From Palsa-948 sp964481195 (GTDB lineage: Bacteria; Bacteroidota; Bacteroidia; Palsa-948), in contig CAYZTB010000079.1 of assembly GCA_964481195.1 (NCBI GenBank), forward strand, positions 1 to 10,420: a stretch of DNA of 10,420 nucleotides, given 5' to 3'. Positions 1-6,484 of this stretch are shown piece after piece. The notes under the pieces were generated by a model. That model searched no databases. It had not been told where the DNA came from and saw only the letters and a program-made list of their open reading frames with translations. Numbering within the stretch: position 1 is the stretch's first letter; every line of letters begins with the position of its first letter. The translations under genes and the position numbers were made by a program.

Positions 1-80
1 TTTTATGCTTACTGACGCTTAGGTCAGCACAGGTCGAAATCCTCTTTTTTGCAAGCCCGCAAACCGTTAAATCTTTCCAA
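1..80. other. Intergenic left edge, no gene recognised
   Basis: No coding region or tRNA is supported here. Two short inverted repeats are visible: CTGAC (12-16) facing GTCAG (23-27), and TTTGC facing GCAAA around 48-62. The stretch lies beyond the terminator of the siaB-siaC pair. It is somewhat richer in G+C than the flanking spacer and could be the edge of an intergenic repeat, but that is a guess. Confidence 0.3.
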
Positions 81-113
81 TAAAAAACCCCAAGCAAAAA
101 ATTGCTCGCGGTT
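81..113 (-). terminator. Rho-independent terminator of the siaB-siaC pair
   Basis: Read on the minus strand this is a 12-position stem, AACCGCGAGCAA facing TTGCTTGGGGTT, with one G-G mismatch, one G-U pair and a TTTT loop. It is followed at once by a run of six T (82-87 on the plus strand). It begins 23 bases past the stop codon of the SiaC-like gene, as expected for the end of this transcription unit. Confidence 0.85.
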
Positions 114-135
114 ATTAATTTAGTGTAAGAATATA

Positions 136-516
136 TTATTCAGCAATCTGAATCATTTTAAATGGCACATTAATGATGGCTTGATAATCTTCGCCTGCCT
201 CAAGCATATCTTCATCATCTTGCTCGTAATGCCAGTTAATTACTAACTGGTTACCGCCTTTATGTATAGACTCTAGTTTTTTAAACACATCCAAAATGCA
301 TTTTGAAGAACTAGTGTTAAAATATTCTAACTGAATATTTACTGTTGTAATTGCATTGGGAGCGCTTCCATATTTTTCTAAAGATTCTACAATAGGTTTG
401 TAAAATTCAATTGAGTTTTCAGGAATTGATCTTCCTTTGATTTCCAAAAAGCCTTTTTCAAAGTCAAAACTAATTGAAGGTGTTTTTGGTGTTGATTCGA
501 TGTTGATCTTTTCCAT
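136..516 (-). CDS. siaC: SiaC family regulatory phosphoprotein (DUF1987)
   Basis: A 126-residue soluble protein with no signal peptide or membrane segment. The whole length matches the DUF1987/SiaC pattern: an N-terminal strand pair (IKGRSIPENS, about 26-35), a central block LEYFNTSSSKCILDVF (63-78), and a tail rich in acidic residues (INWHYEQDDEDM). In Pseudomonas aeruginosa SiaC is phosphorylated by SiaB on Thr68 and dephosphorylated by the PP2C phosphatase SiaA, and unphosphorylated SiaC activates the diguanylate cyclase SiaD. Here residue 68 is also a threonine, in F-N-T-S-S-S-K. The gene begins 7 bases after the stop of the SiaB-like kinase, so the two are almost certainly co-transcribed, and the terminator follows. 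The family call is firm. The downstream target is unknown, since no cyclase gene is in view. Confidence 0.9.
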   Translation of the reverse strand: MEKINIESTPKTPSISFDFEKGFLEIKGRSIPENSIEFYKPIVESLEKYGSAPNAITTVNIQLEYFNTSSSKCILDVFKKLESIHKGGNQLVINWHYEQDDEDMLEAGEDYQAIINVPFKMIQIAE

Positions 517-523
517 AGCTGAA

Positions 524-1066
524 TTATGATATTTTAATATTTAAACTGAAAAATGAATATTTATCGTCAATAGGCATAAACGTGTAATTTAACTTCTCCC
601 CTGTTTTTCGGGCAATGTCTATCATTCCTAATCCACCACCGCCCTTAGCAGACATTTCGCCATTAGCTAATACTTTTTTGTAATATTCTTTTAACTCAAC
701 AGGAGTCATGGTATTAATTTCGGCAAGTCTTTCATCAAGACCTTTTACGTTTTCTGCTCTAATATAATTTCCGGTAATAATAGTGTACTTATTTTCCAAC
801 TTACCAATCATAAAAATTGCTGAGCGCGTTTTATCGCTGGTGGTAATATCTACCTCATCCATGTGATGATACAGGTTTTGTAGACACTCTACCAATACGT
901 TATAAACTTTCTTTTTTACTTTGGGCTCTTCTTGAAGGTTTTCAAGTTTAGACTCCATTATCTGAAGAATGGAAGTAAGTAATTCAGAAGTAATATCGCC
1001 TTTGAAGGAAAGCAAAATATGATTTCGCTCCATCTTATCATAAAAGTCGTATATATCAAGCATCAT
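524..1066 (-). CDS. siaB: SiaB family protein kinase (GHKL-like, DUF6272)
   Basis: A 180-residue cytoplasmic protein of the usual SiaB length. It shows a reduced GHKL ATPase layout: an N-box-like helix VLVECLQNLYHH (58-68, with Glu60 and Asn64), a central strand IITGNYI (96-102), and a glycine-rich box AKGGGGLGMIDIARKTG (140-156) that would close over ATP. The family phosphorylates SiaC-type proteins in a partner switch, much as anti-sigma kinases phosphorylate STAS-domain antagonists. The start at 1066 is favoured over the next ATG at 1063 because an AGAAGGA stretch lies 7 bases upstream, one of the few Shine-Dalgarno-like sites in the window. A putative promoter lies about 56 bases upstream. 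The gene immediately downstream is the likely substrate. Confidence 0.87.
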   Translation of the reverse strand: MMLDIYDFYDKMERNHILLSFKGDITSELLTSILQIMESKLENLQEEPKVKKKVYNVLVECLQNLYHHMDEVDITTSDKTRSAIFMIGKLENKYTIITGNYIRAENVKGLDERLAEINTMTPVELKEYYKKVLANGEMSAKGGGGLGMIDIARKTGEKLNYTFMPIDDKYSFFSLNIKIS

Positions 1067-1121
1067 GGGCGTTTCCTTCTTGATTTAGCGTTTAATTAAA
1101 TTTGATTTTAAGTCCGTTGGA

Positions 1122-1155
1122 CAAATATATGCATTAATTATTTATCCCAATCAAA
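1122..1155 (-). promoter_or_regulatory. Putative Bacteroidota-type promoter for siaB-siaC
   Basis: On the minus strand a TATATTTG (plus-strand 1122-1129) fits the -7 consensus TAnnTTTG. A TTTGATTG (1148-1155) lies 18 bases upstream of it and can serve as the -33 element. The predicted transcript would start near 1115 and have a leader of about 50 bases. It lies in the 106-base gap after the lipoprotein gene, which suggests that the kinase and phosphoprotein can be transcribed independently of the upstream genes. Confidence 0.55.
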
Positions 1156-1172
1156 GTATTATTTGAGTCTTT

Positions 1173-2018
1173 TTACTGTAATTCAAACTGGAACTCGTTT
1201 CCATCAATGGTTAAAATAGCAATGTTATCGCAGGTGCCTTGTCCGTAGTCGATAGTACGGTCTTTTTTACCCTGTATCTTAACAGTTTGTATGCCTTTAA
1301 CAATGTAAGGGCATCCTACCTCTCTTCGTAATGCGTTGTTTGGATCAATATCTACAGAAAAAGCTTTGTTGTTTCTGTTTGTTCCGCTTGCGCTACCTGT
1401 TATTAAGCAAACATCATCAAAGGGATTTAATGAATCTCCAACTAAAGAAGTGATAGTTCTGTTGCTGCCCCACTGAATGTTCCAAGAATCCTTGCTGCAT
1501 TTACCACCGGTAACTACTTGGGTAAATGTATTTGTAGATCGGGTTACGGCAACTTGCCCTTCGAACTTAATGCCGTTCACATAATAGTTTTGTAGATAGT
1601 GTGTAACCACTGTACCTGGCACATTCCAGGATCCGCTAAAAACAGCTTTAATAATTCCTTTTCTTGACTTTCCATCGCTTCCTGTACAAGGCACTTCGTA
1701 AATGCTATCTCCATCGTTATCTTGTCCATAAAACATCCACAACGTAACTGGGAAACCATTTGCAATATCGGCAGAATCGATGTAATAATCTGGGCAAGCA
1801 CTATAGGGCACAGGTATATCTATCCCCCACTTTTGTACGCCACTATCATTTATGGCAATGCTATTTGTTTGAGGAAATAAACGAGAGAACTCTCCCTCGC
1901 AAATGCTATTATCTACCGATGATTGAGAATCGGTATCGGGCCTGTCCTTACGGCAAGAGCCAACAAGCAAAATAATAAGACTGCTTAACAGCAATAGCTT
2001 GGAATACTGAATATTCAT
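1173..2018 (-). CDS. Putative lipoprotein of unknown function
   Basis: I do not recognise a named family. The reading frame is open back to 2102, but the ATG at 2018 is preferred. It gives a 281-residue protein with a proper lipoprotein signal: Lys7, a hydrophobic core (8-19) and a lipobox V-G-S-C with Cys22. The longer form would place 28 polar, cysteine-containing residues ahead of the signal and would overlap the upstream gene. The mature protein is polar, with several cysteines. Its C-terminal part (about 200-281, from ITGSASGTNRNNKAF through DYGQGTCDNIA to the end) resembles a tail I associate with Bacteroidota lipoproteins, with a beta-rich look. It should sit at the periplasmic or outer face of a membrane. 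It starts 20 bases after the 104-residue gene and may be transcribed with it. Confidence 0.75.
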   Translation of the reverse strand: MNIQYSKLLLLSSLIILLVGSCRKDRPDTDSQSSVDNSICEGEFSRLFPQTNSIAINDSGVQKWGIDIPVPYSACPDYYIDSADIANGFPVTLWMFYGQDNDGDSIYEVPCTGSDGKSRKGIIKAVFSGSWNVPGTVVTHYLQNYYVNGIKFEGQVAVTRSTNTFTQVVTGGKCSKDSWNIQWGSNRTITSLVGDSLNPFDDVCLITGSASGTNRNNKAFSVDIDPNNALRREVGCPYIVKGIQTVKIQGKKDRTIDYGQGTCDNIAILTIDGNEFQFELQ

Positions 2019-2038
2019 GTATAAAATATTAGGAAAAT

Positions 2039-2353
2039 TTATTCTGCACCTGCATGAGCTGCCACTTGAGATTCCTGACCATCTCCGGTCATTCCATCCC
2101 ACTTACCAACTGCAACAGCAATTGCTCTCACTACCTGAACTTTTACTTCTTTGGTTGCGTTTTTAAGATCTTCTTTGGCTTTTGCAGGGCTCATGTTTTC
2201 TCCTTTTTTCCACATGGCTGTACCCGGAAGGTTAAATGTAACTTCATCGCGCCCTCTTGCTACTCTCCAGCTTGACATATATCCCTTTGAAGCAAGTTCT
2301 TTTTTTACTTGCTCTTGTTTGCCACTTACTTCAAAACAAATCATTACGTTCAT
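2039..2353 (-). CDS. Hypothetical 104-residue protein, possible ferredoxin-like fold
   Basis: I do not recognise this protein. There is no signal peptide or membrane helix. The predicted pattern is strand (NVMICFEVS, 2-10), helix (KQEQVKKELASKG, 12-24), strand (SSWRVA), strand (DEVTFNLPGTAMW), helix (SPAKAKEDLKNATKEV) and strand (VQVVRAIAVAVGKW). That beta-alpha-beta-beta-alpha-beta order is typical of ferredoxin-like folds, including Cas2/VapD-type proteins, but no catalytic motif is visible and there is no CRISPR or cas gene nearby. The C-terminal 15 or so residues look disordered. It lies between the phosphatase gene (58 bases upstream) and the lipoprotein gene (20 bases downstream), with a candidate -7 element of its own. 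Codon use and the lack of a competing frame support it being real. Confidence 0.7.
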   Translation of the reverse strand: MNVMICFEVSGKQEQVKKELASKGYMSSWRVARGRDEVTFNLPGTAMWKKGENMSPAKAKEDLKNATKEVKVQVVRAIAVAVGKWDGMTGDGQESQVAAHAGAE

Positions 2354-2391
2354 AATGGTAGTATTTAGGTTTATGTTTAATTACGTTCTAT

Positions 2392-2399
2392 CAAAAATA
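2392..2399 (-). promoter_or_regulatory. Candidate -7 element for the 104-residue gene
   Basis: TATTTTTG on the minus strand fits TAnnTTTG and lies about 39 bases before the ATG at 2353, in the 58-base gap after the phosphatase gene. No convincing -33 element is seen at the right distance, and the region is very AT-rich, so the match could be by chance. Confidence 0.35.
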
Positions 2400-2411
2400 C
2401 AAAATATATAC

Positions 2412-5400
2412 TTATACGCGTATTCCAATCACCAACACATCATCCACCTGCGAATGCGCCCCTTTCCAGTCTTCAAACGATTTTTCTAGCAGCACCCGCT
2501 GTTCTAACATGGGCATTATATGTACGTTCATTAAGCTATCATACATCCTTTTTATCATTAATTTTTTACCCCTATCACCCCCAAACTGATCGGCATAGCC
2601 ATCGGAAAACATATACAACATATCGCCTTTCTTGAGAAACTTAGTGTGATTGGTGTATGCCTGATCCGCTTGCATGTGTGAGCCTCCAATAGGGAATTTA
2701 TCACCGCTAATTTTTTCAATATTATTATCACTTAAAATTATTAAATGCCTGAGTGCGCTGGAAAACTGCAACTCTCTTTTTTCTAGATCGATGGAGCATA
2801 TTGCAATGTCCATGCCATCGGTAGTTTCAATTTCCGATTGAATGCCCTGCTTTAATGCTGCACGTACTCCTTGGTTAAGCTCATATAATATAGCGGCAGG
2901 CTCTGTAATACCATTTTCTAAAATAATTTGGTTTAACAAATTTGCTCCAATCATACTCATAAATGCTCCAGGAACGCCATGCCCTGTACAATCTACACAA
3001 GCGGCTATGGAGCGCCCATTCTTTTCGGCAAACCAATAAAAATCCCCGCTCACAATATCTTTGGGCTTAAAGAGCACAAACGATTCGGGAAAATATTTCT
3101 GTATTTGTTCTTTGGTAGGAAGGATGGCCTGTTGTATTCGTTTTGCATATTGAATACTGCTGGTGATATCGTGATTTTTTTGCGCCAGCTCTGCCGTGCG
3201 CTCTTCTACTTTTTGCTCCAGTACTTTTTTCTCCTGCTCAATCTTTGCTGTGCGATAACGAATAAATCCAAAAACCGAGCCAATGGAAACAAGAACACAC
3301 ATCGAATAAAATAAATTTGTTTTCCACCAGGGCGGTATCACTTTAATATAAATAGTTGCGCCTTCCTCATTCCAAACACCATCGCTGTTCGAAGCACGTA
3401 CTCTAAAAACATAATCACCTCCAGGCAAGTTGGTATAGCTTACATATCTTCTGGTTGCGGATGGAGACCACTCGCTGTTTAAACCATCCATGGTAAATGA
3501 ATATTTATTCTTCTCCGGAAAAACATAATCCAGCGCCACAAACTCAAAGGAAATAAAATTGTCTTTATAGGAAAGCTCAATGTATTTTTTAACATTCACG
3601 CTGGAATCTAAAGCGGTCTCCTTTCCAAACTTTTTTACCGAGGTAATATATACGGGCGGCACATGATTATTGTCCGAAACATTATCAGGGTAAAATGCAT
3701 TAAAACCATTTAAGCCACCAAAAAACATTTCTCCGGTCAACCTGTTTTGAAAATAAGCGCCTTGGGCAAATTCATCGCCCTGCAATCCATCGTGAATAGT
3801 GAAATTTTTAAAAGCACTTCCTTCTTTGTTATCTACTTTAGGGTTAAATCGCGTTACGCCTTTGTTCGTACTTATCCACAAGTTGCCACGCTTATCTCCT
3901 AATATTCCCCAAATGTTACCATTTGGTAACCCATCTTTTTCGTTGTACTGGGTGAACTCCATTTTTTTTACGTCCAGCTTATTTAAGCCATTGGAAGTTC
4001 CTATCCACAAATTTCCTTTTCGGTCATCGTAAATACAATTAACCGTGTTATCGCTGATGGTATTTTTATTATTCTTTTCGTACTTAAAGACTTTAACATT
4101 TTGAGTCACGTAATCCAACATATTCAAGCCTTCACCGGCTGTGCCTATCCAAACTTTTCTGTTTTTATCTTCATACACACAGTAAATGTTGTCGCTGCTT
4201 AACCCATCTTTGGTTGTGAATGGAGTTAACTGACCAGATGACTTAGAAAAAGAAGACAGGCCCCGATACCCATAGGTGCCAACCCAAATATTATCTCCGT
4301 AGCCCTGCGTGATACAGGTGATTGCACCTTTTTCTACAATCCTTTTTATTTGTTTGGTATGCTTATCAAATGTATTTAAGCCTCCTCCCCAGGTGCCAAC
4401 CCAAATCAATCCTTCCTTGTCTTCAAATAAAGAAAGCACACTGTTACTTCGCGCGCTAGACAAGGAATTATCTTTTCCATCGCCATAATTAACATATTCA
4501 TCTTTAGTTCTATCGATGGTCGTAATGCCACCATGCATGGTTCCAACCCAAATAAGTCCATCCCTATCCTGCATTAATCCAAATACAGCATTGGAAGTAA
4601 AATGTTCTTCGTTTAATATGTCTTTATGAAAATGTTTAAATCTGGCAGCGTTTGGAAAATGCACCGATATTCCACCACCCTCCGTACCAACCCAAATATT
4701 TCCTTCCCTATCTTTATAAATACAATTAACACCGTCAATGCTTAAGCTTTGCAAATCATATTGGTTAAAACGATACGTAGCATTGTTGCCTGCCAATCTA
4801 TTGATGTATGAAATTCCTTTGTTGATGGTACCAATCCAAAGCGCACCTTTGCTATCCAAACACAGAGATGAAATTCTGTTTTCAGGAATTAGGTTGTACT
4901 CATTATTGGGCGAGCTTAAAATCCTATCAGAAAACTTTTTCTTAACTGGATCAAAAGAAACCACCCCGCCATTATCTGTTCCAATCCACAGTAAGCCAAA
5001 CTTATCTTGTACAATGGACTTGGCTCGGTTGTAATACTCATCTCCTTTTCCATCGGCAGAACGGTCTAAATATCTGGAAAAAGTATTTGTCTTTCGATTA
5101 TACAAATTCAAGCCACCATCGATGGTGCAAACCCATAAATTGCCACTCTTATCTTCAAGGATAGATTCTACCTTAAACCCAAACAACGCATTTGTATCTC
5201 CAGAGGAATGGATAAACTTTTCAAAACTATTATCTTTACCATTAAATTTGTTTAGCCCAAAGGTTGTACCTATCCAATAAACACCTTCCTTATCCTGAAG
5301 GATACATTTTATTTGATTGCTGCTGATGGATTTATCATTCTTTGCGTCTTGCTCGAATCTTCGTACCGAATTAAATACCGGATTAATTGCATTTAGCCCT

Positions 5401-5756
5401 CCTCCTCTGGTTCCAACCCAAATGACTCCCGATTTATCTTCATATAAAGACTCTATGTAATTACTAGAAAGAGAATTTGAATCCGCAGGGTCATGCTTAT
5501 AAACAAGCATATCATTTGAATAGCCATTAAACTTATTTAGCCCGTCCTGAGTACCAAACCACATGAACCCTTTACTGTCTTGAAGAATACAATTTACCGA
5601 AGCTTGCGATAAGCCCTGACCGGAGCCAATGCGTGTGAATTTTATATCTTGAGAAAAAATGAGTTGAGAGGGAGCTACTAAAAGAAAAAATAAAATAAAA
5701 CGTTTTTTTTCTAACACAAAAAACAATTCAATGATACGCTTTCCTATAAAATACAT
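2412..5756 (-). CDS. Propeller / Y_Y_Y sensor with SpoIIE (PP2C) phosphatase, SiaA-like role
   Basis: A 1114-residue membrane receptor. Order of parts: signal peptide (about 17-36, ending F-S-Q); fourteen propeller motifs of the form D-x-x-G-x-[IL]-W-[IV]-G-T (first at about 54-78, last about 663-690), which make two seven-bladed propellers; a Y_Y_Y domain (about 720-808); one membrane helix (813-834); a coiled coil (837-863); and a SpoIIE/PP2C phosphatase (about 878-1114). The metal-binding acidic residues are intact: Asp905 in SGDFYW, Asp922 in VDCTGHG, Asp1052 in SDG and Asp1105 in QVDD. The extracytoplasmic half is that of hybrid two-component sensors, but a serine/threonine phosphatase replaces the histidine kinase. 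By analogy with SiaA it should dephosphorylate the SiaC-like protein encoded downstream; this is inference. The ATG at 5756 leaves an unusually long n-region. A GTG at 5717 would give a standard 23-residue signal peptide and is a real alternative. Confidence 0.93.
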   Translation of the reverse strand: MYFIGKRIIELFFVLEKKRFILFFLLVAPSQLIFSQDIKFTRIGSGQGLSQASVNCILQDSKGFMWFGTQDGLNKFNGYSNDMLVYKHDPADSNSLSSNYIESLYEDKSGVIWVGTRGGGLNAINPVFNSVRRFEQDAKNDKSISSNQIKCILQDKEGVYWIGTTFGLNKFNGKDNSFEKFIHSSGDTNALFGFKVESILEDKSGNLWVCTIDGGLNLYNRKTNTFSRYLDRSADGKGDEYYNRAKSIVQDKFGLLWIGTDNGGVVSFDPVKKKFSDRILSSPNNEYNLIPENRISSLCLDSKGALWIGTINKGISYINRLAGNNATYRFNQYDLQSLSIDGVNCIYKDREGNIWVGTEGGGISVHFPNAARFKHFHKDILNEEHFTSNAVFGLMQDRDGLIWVGTMHGGITTIDRTKDEYVNYGDGKDNSLSSARSNSVLSLFEDKEGLIWVGTWGGGLNTFDKHTKQIKRIVEKGAITCITQGYGDNIWVGTYGYRGLSSFSKSSGQLTPFTTKDGLSSDNIYCVYEDKNRKVWIGTAGEGLNMLDYVTQNVKVFKYEKNNKNTISDNTVNCIYDDRKGNLWIGTSNGLNKLDVKKMEFTQYNEKDGLPNGNIWGILGDKRGNLWISTNKGVTRFNPKVDNKEGSAFKNFTIHDGLQGDEFAQGAYFQNRLTGEMFFGGLNGFNAFYPDNVSDNNHVPPVYITSVKKFGKETALDSSVNVKKYIELSYKDNFISFEFVALDYVFPEKNKYSFTMDGLNSEWSPSATRRYVSYTNLPGGDYVFRVRASNSDGVWNEEGATIYIKVIPPWWKTNLFYSMCVLVSIGSVFGFIRYRTAKIEQEKKVLEQKVEERTAELAQKNHDITSSIQYAKRIQQAILPTKEQIQKYFPESFVLFKPKDIVSGDFYWFAEKNGRSIAACVDCTGHGVPGAFMSMIGANLLNQIILENGITEPAAILYELNQGVRAALKQGIQSEIETTDGMDIAICSIDLEKRELQFSSALRHLIILSDNNIEKISGDKFPIGGSHMQADQAYTNHTKFLKKGDMLYMFSDGYADQFGGDRGKKLMIKRMYDSLMNVHIMPMLEQRVLLEKSFEDWKGAHSQVDDVLVIGIRV
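3687..5639 (-). repeat. Coding repeats: fourteen propeller blades
   Basis: Fourteen degenerate repeats of about 45-50 residues carry the W-[IV]-G-T signature at roughly residues 66, 113, 161, 208, 257, 307, 355, 403, 452, 491, 536, 584, 627 and 677. On the plus strand they appear as recurring CCAACCCAAAT-type words. The ninth-to-tenth spacing is shorter (39 residues). Blades 1 (FGT), 4 (WVCT), 13 (WIST) and 14 (FFGG) deviate from the consensus. The repetition reflects protein structure, not mobile DNA. Confidence 0.85.
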
Positions 5757-5776
5757 TTCTTAAATAATTATGCCAA

Positions 5777-5784
5777 CAAATTTA
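5777..5784 (-). promoter_or_regulatory. Candidate -7 element for the propeller-phosphatase gene
   Basis: TAAATTTG on the minus strand matches TAnnTTTG in the 65-base gap between the two genes. A TTTG lies 15 bases upstream of it, closer than the usual 18-21, so the -33 part is weak. A start site near 5771 gives a leader of about 15 bases to the ATG at 5756, or about 54 bases to the alternative GTG at 5717. Confidence 0.4.
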
Positions 5785-5821
5785 ACAAAACATTAACAGC
5801 AAACGAATGTGTAAGGAAACA

Positions 5822-6298
5822 TTAATGTGAACCGACAAGGATTGAAAATATTGTATTGGAACGTACCGAAAGCTCAAGAGTTACAGCATCGCCTTTTTTT
5901 AAAGTTAAAAAGTCTGGCGCATCCAATAACACCTCCTCTCTACTAAAAGATTTGTTGCCTAAAACAATTTCCCCATTCTTCATGTCTGTAATATGTGTTT
6001 TAATAATTTTCTTGTTGGGCGATTTAATTTCTTTGCCATAATCAATAAATTCCGAAACGATAAGCCTAAGGCATAATACGGTAATCACTACAAATGTCAC
6101 ATTGGTAATTTCTAAATACTCTTTTGAAAATAATCCAACATCAGAGCTATTAAAATAAATTAAAGCAACAATACTTATCAAAACTGGAATTGCAAAAAAG
6201 GCAGACTTTCGAAAAGTAAGTTTTTTAAAAATGGAGACCAATCGAGTTCGCTCAACTTCGGAGAGGCTTTGCAATTGGGCGATTGGGTGAACAGGCAT
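5822..6298 (-). CDS. Two-helix membrane protein of unknown function
   Basis: A 158-residue protein that I cannot assign to a named family. It has a short cytoplasmic amphipathic N-terminus (1-30, with the basic stretch KKLTFRK), a first membrane helix at about 32-50, a second at about 61-82, and then a charged, beta-rich soluble domain (about 92-158). By the positive-inside rule both ends are cytoplasmic. The soluble part has a pattern (KKIIKTHITDMKNGEIVLG, then FLTLKKGDAVTLELSVRSNTI) that looks like a small beta-barrel or SH3-like domain, as in other small Bacteroidota membrane proteins. It is the first gene of the minus-strand block and lies 65 bases upstream of the propeller-phosphatase, so they may be co-transcribed. 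Any link to the signalling module is speculative. Confidence 0.7.
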   Translation of the reverse strand: MPVHPIAQLQSLSEVERTRLVSIFKKLTFRKSAFFAIPVLISIVALIYFNSSDVGLFSKEYLEITNVTFVVITVLCLRLIVSEFIDYGKEIKSPNKKIIKTHITDMKNGEIVLGNKSFSREEVLLDAPDFLTLKKGDAVTLELSVRSNTIFSILVGSH

Positions 6299-6368
6299 AG
6301 TTTTTTATTTGTTTGATAAAGATAGAAAGGTAAATCAGAACAGCGTACTAGAACTTTAGAAACATCTA

Positions 6369-6456
6369 TTTCTCGCAAAGTAGTAGAAGTCACAAAGAGC
6401 AAAATATCCAAATTTATTACTACTGTTCTTGGCAGACTGTGCGCCTCTCCGTGAAA
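6369..6456. repeat. Degenerate palindromic intergenic element
   Basis: The left end TTTCTCGCAAAG (6369-6380) and the right end CTCTCCGTGAAA (6445-6456) are imperfect inverted repeats, matching at 9 of 12 positions. Just inside, AGTAGTA (6379-6385) pairs perfectly with TACTACT (6418-6424). The ends resemble the GCAAAG...CTTTGC palindromic repeats scattered between Bacteroidota genes, from memory only. It fills most of the spacer between two divergent genes. A TAAATTTG on the minus strand (6409-6416) within it could act as a -7 element for the membrane-protein gene, with a leader of about 105 bases. Confidence 0.4.
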
Positions 6457-6484
6457 CCAGATTTTAGCAGAATGTATTATCTAC

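Noticed and set aside
20..50. GGTCGAAATCC reminiscent of a tRNA T-arm
   Set aside because: The stem is only three pairs, TTC is not kept, and no acceptor, D or anticodon arm can be built around it.
1111..1122. GTCC-GTT-GGAC hairpin as terminator for the lipoprotein gene
   Set aside because: The stem is only four pairs and no T-run follows on the minus strand. It overlaps the predicted start region of the siaB transcript.
2019..2102. Extended N-terminus of the lipoprotein reading frame up to an ATG at 2102
   Set aside because: It overlaps the upstream gene, adds 28 residues of polar composition before a good lipoprotein signal, and the ATG at 2018 explains the signal peptide exactly.
2039..2353. 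CRISPR-associated Cas2 gene
   Set aside because: Only the general fold order is similar. There is no cas1, no repeat array and no conserved Cas2 motif.
2151..2489. Plus-strand reading frame of 112 codons
   Set aside because: It lies antisense to the 104-residue gene and the end of the phosphatase gene, and its composition is that of a shadow frame.
3687..5639. Recurring CCAACCCAAAT-like words on the plus strand, as if a CRISPR or tandem DNA array
   Set aside because: They are the reverse complement of codons for the W-V-G-T motif of the propeller blades. The spacing is set by the protein and the rest of each unit is diverged.
6178..6411. Minus-strand reading frame of 77 codons overlapping the membrane-protein gene and the spacer
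   Set aside because: It has no recognisable features, most of it overlaps the better supported membrane-protein gene in another frame, and its start lies inside the palindromic element.
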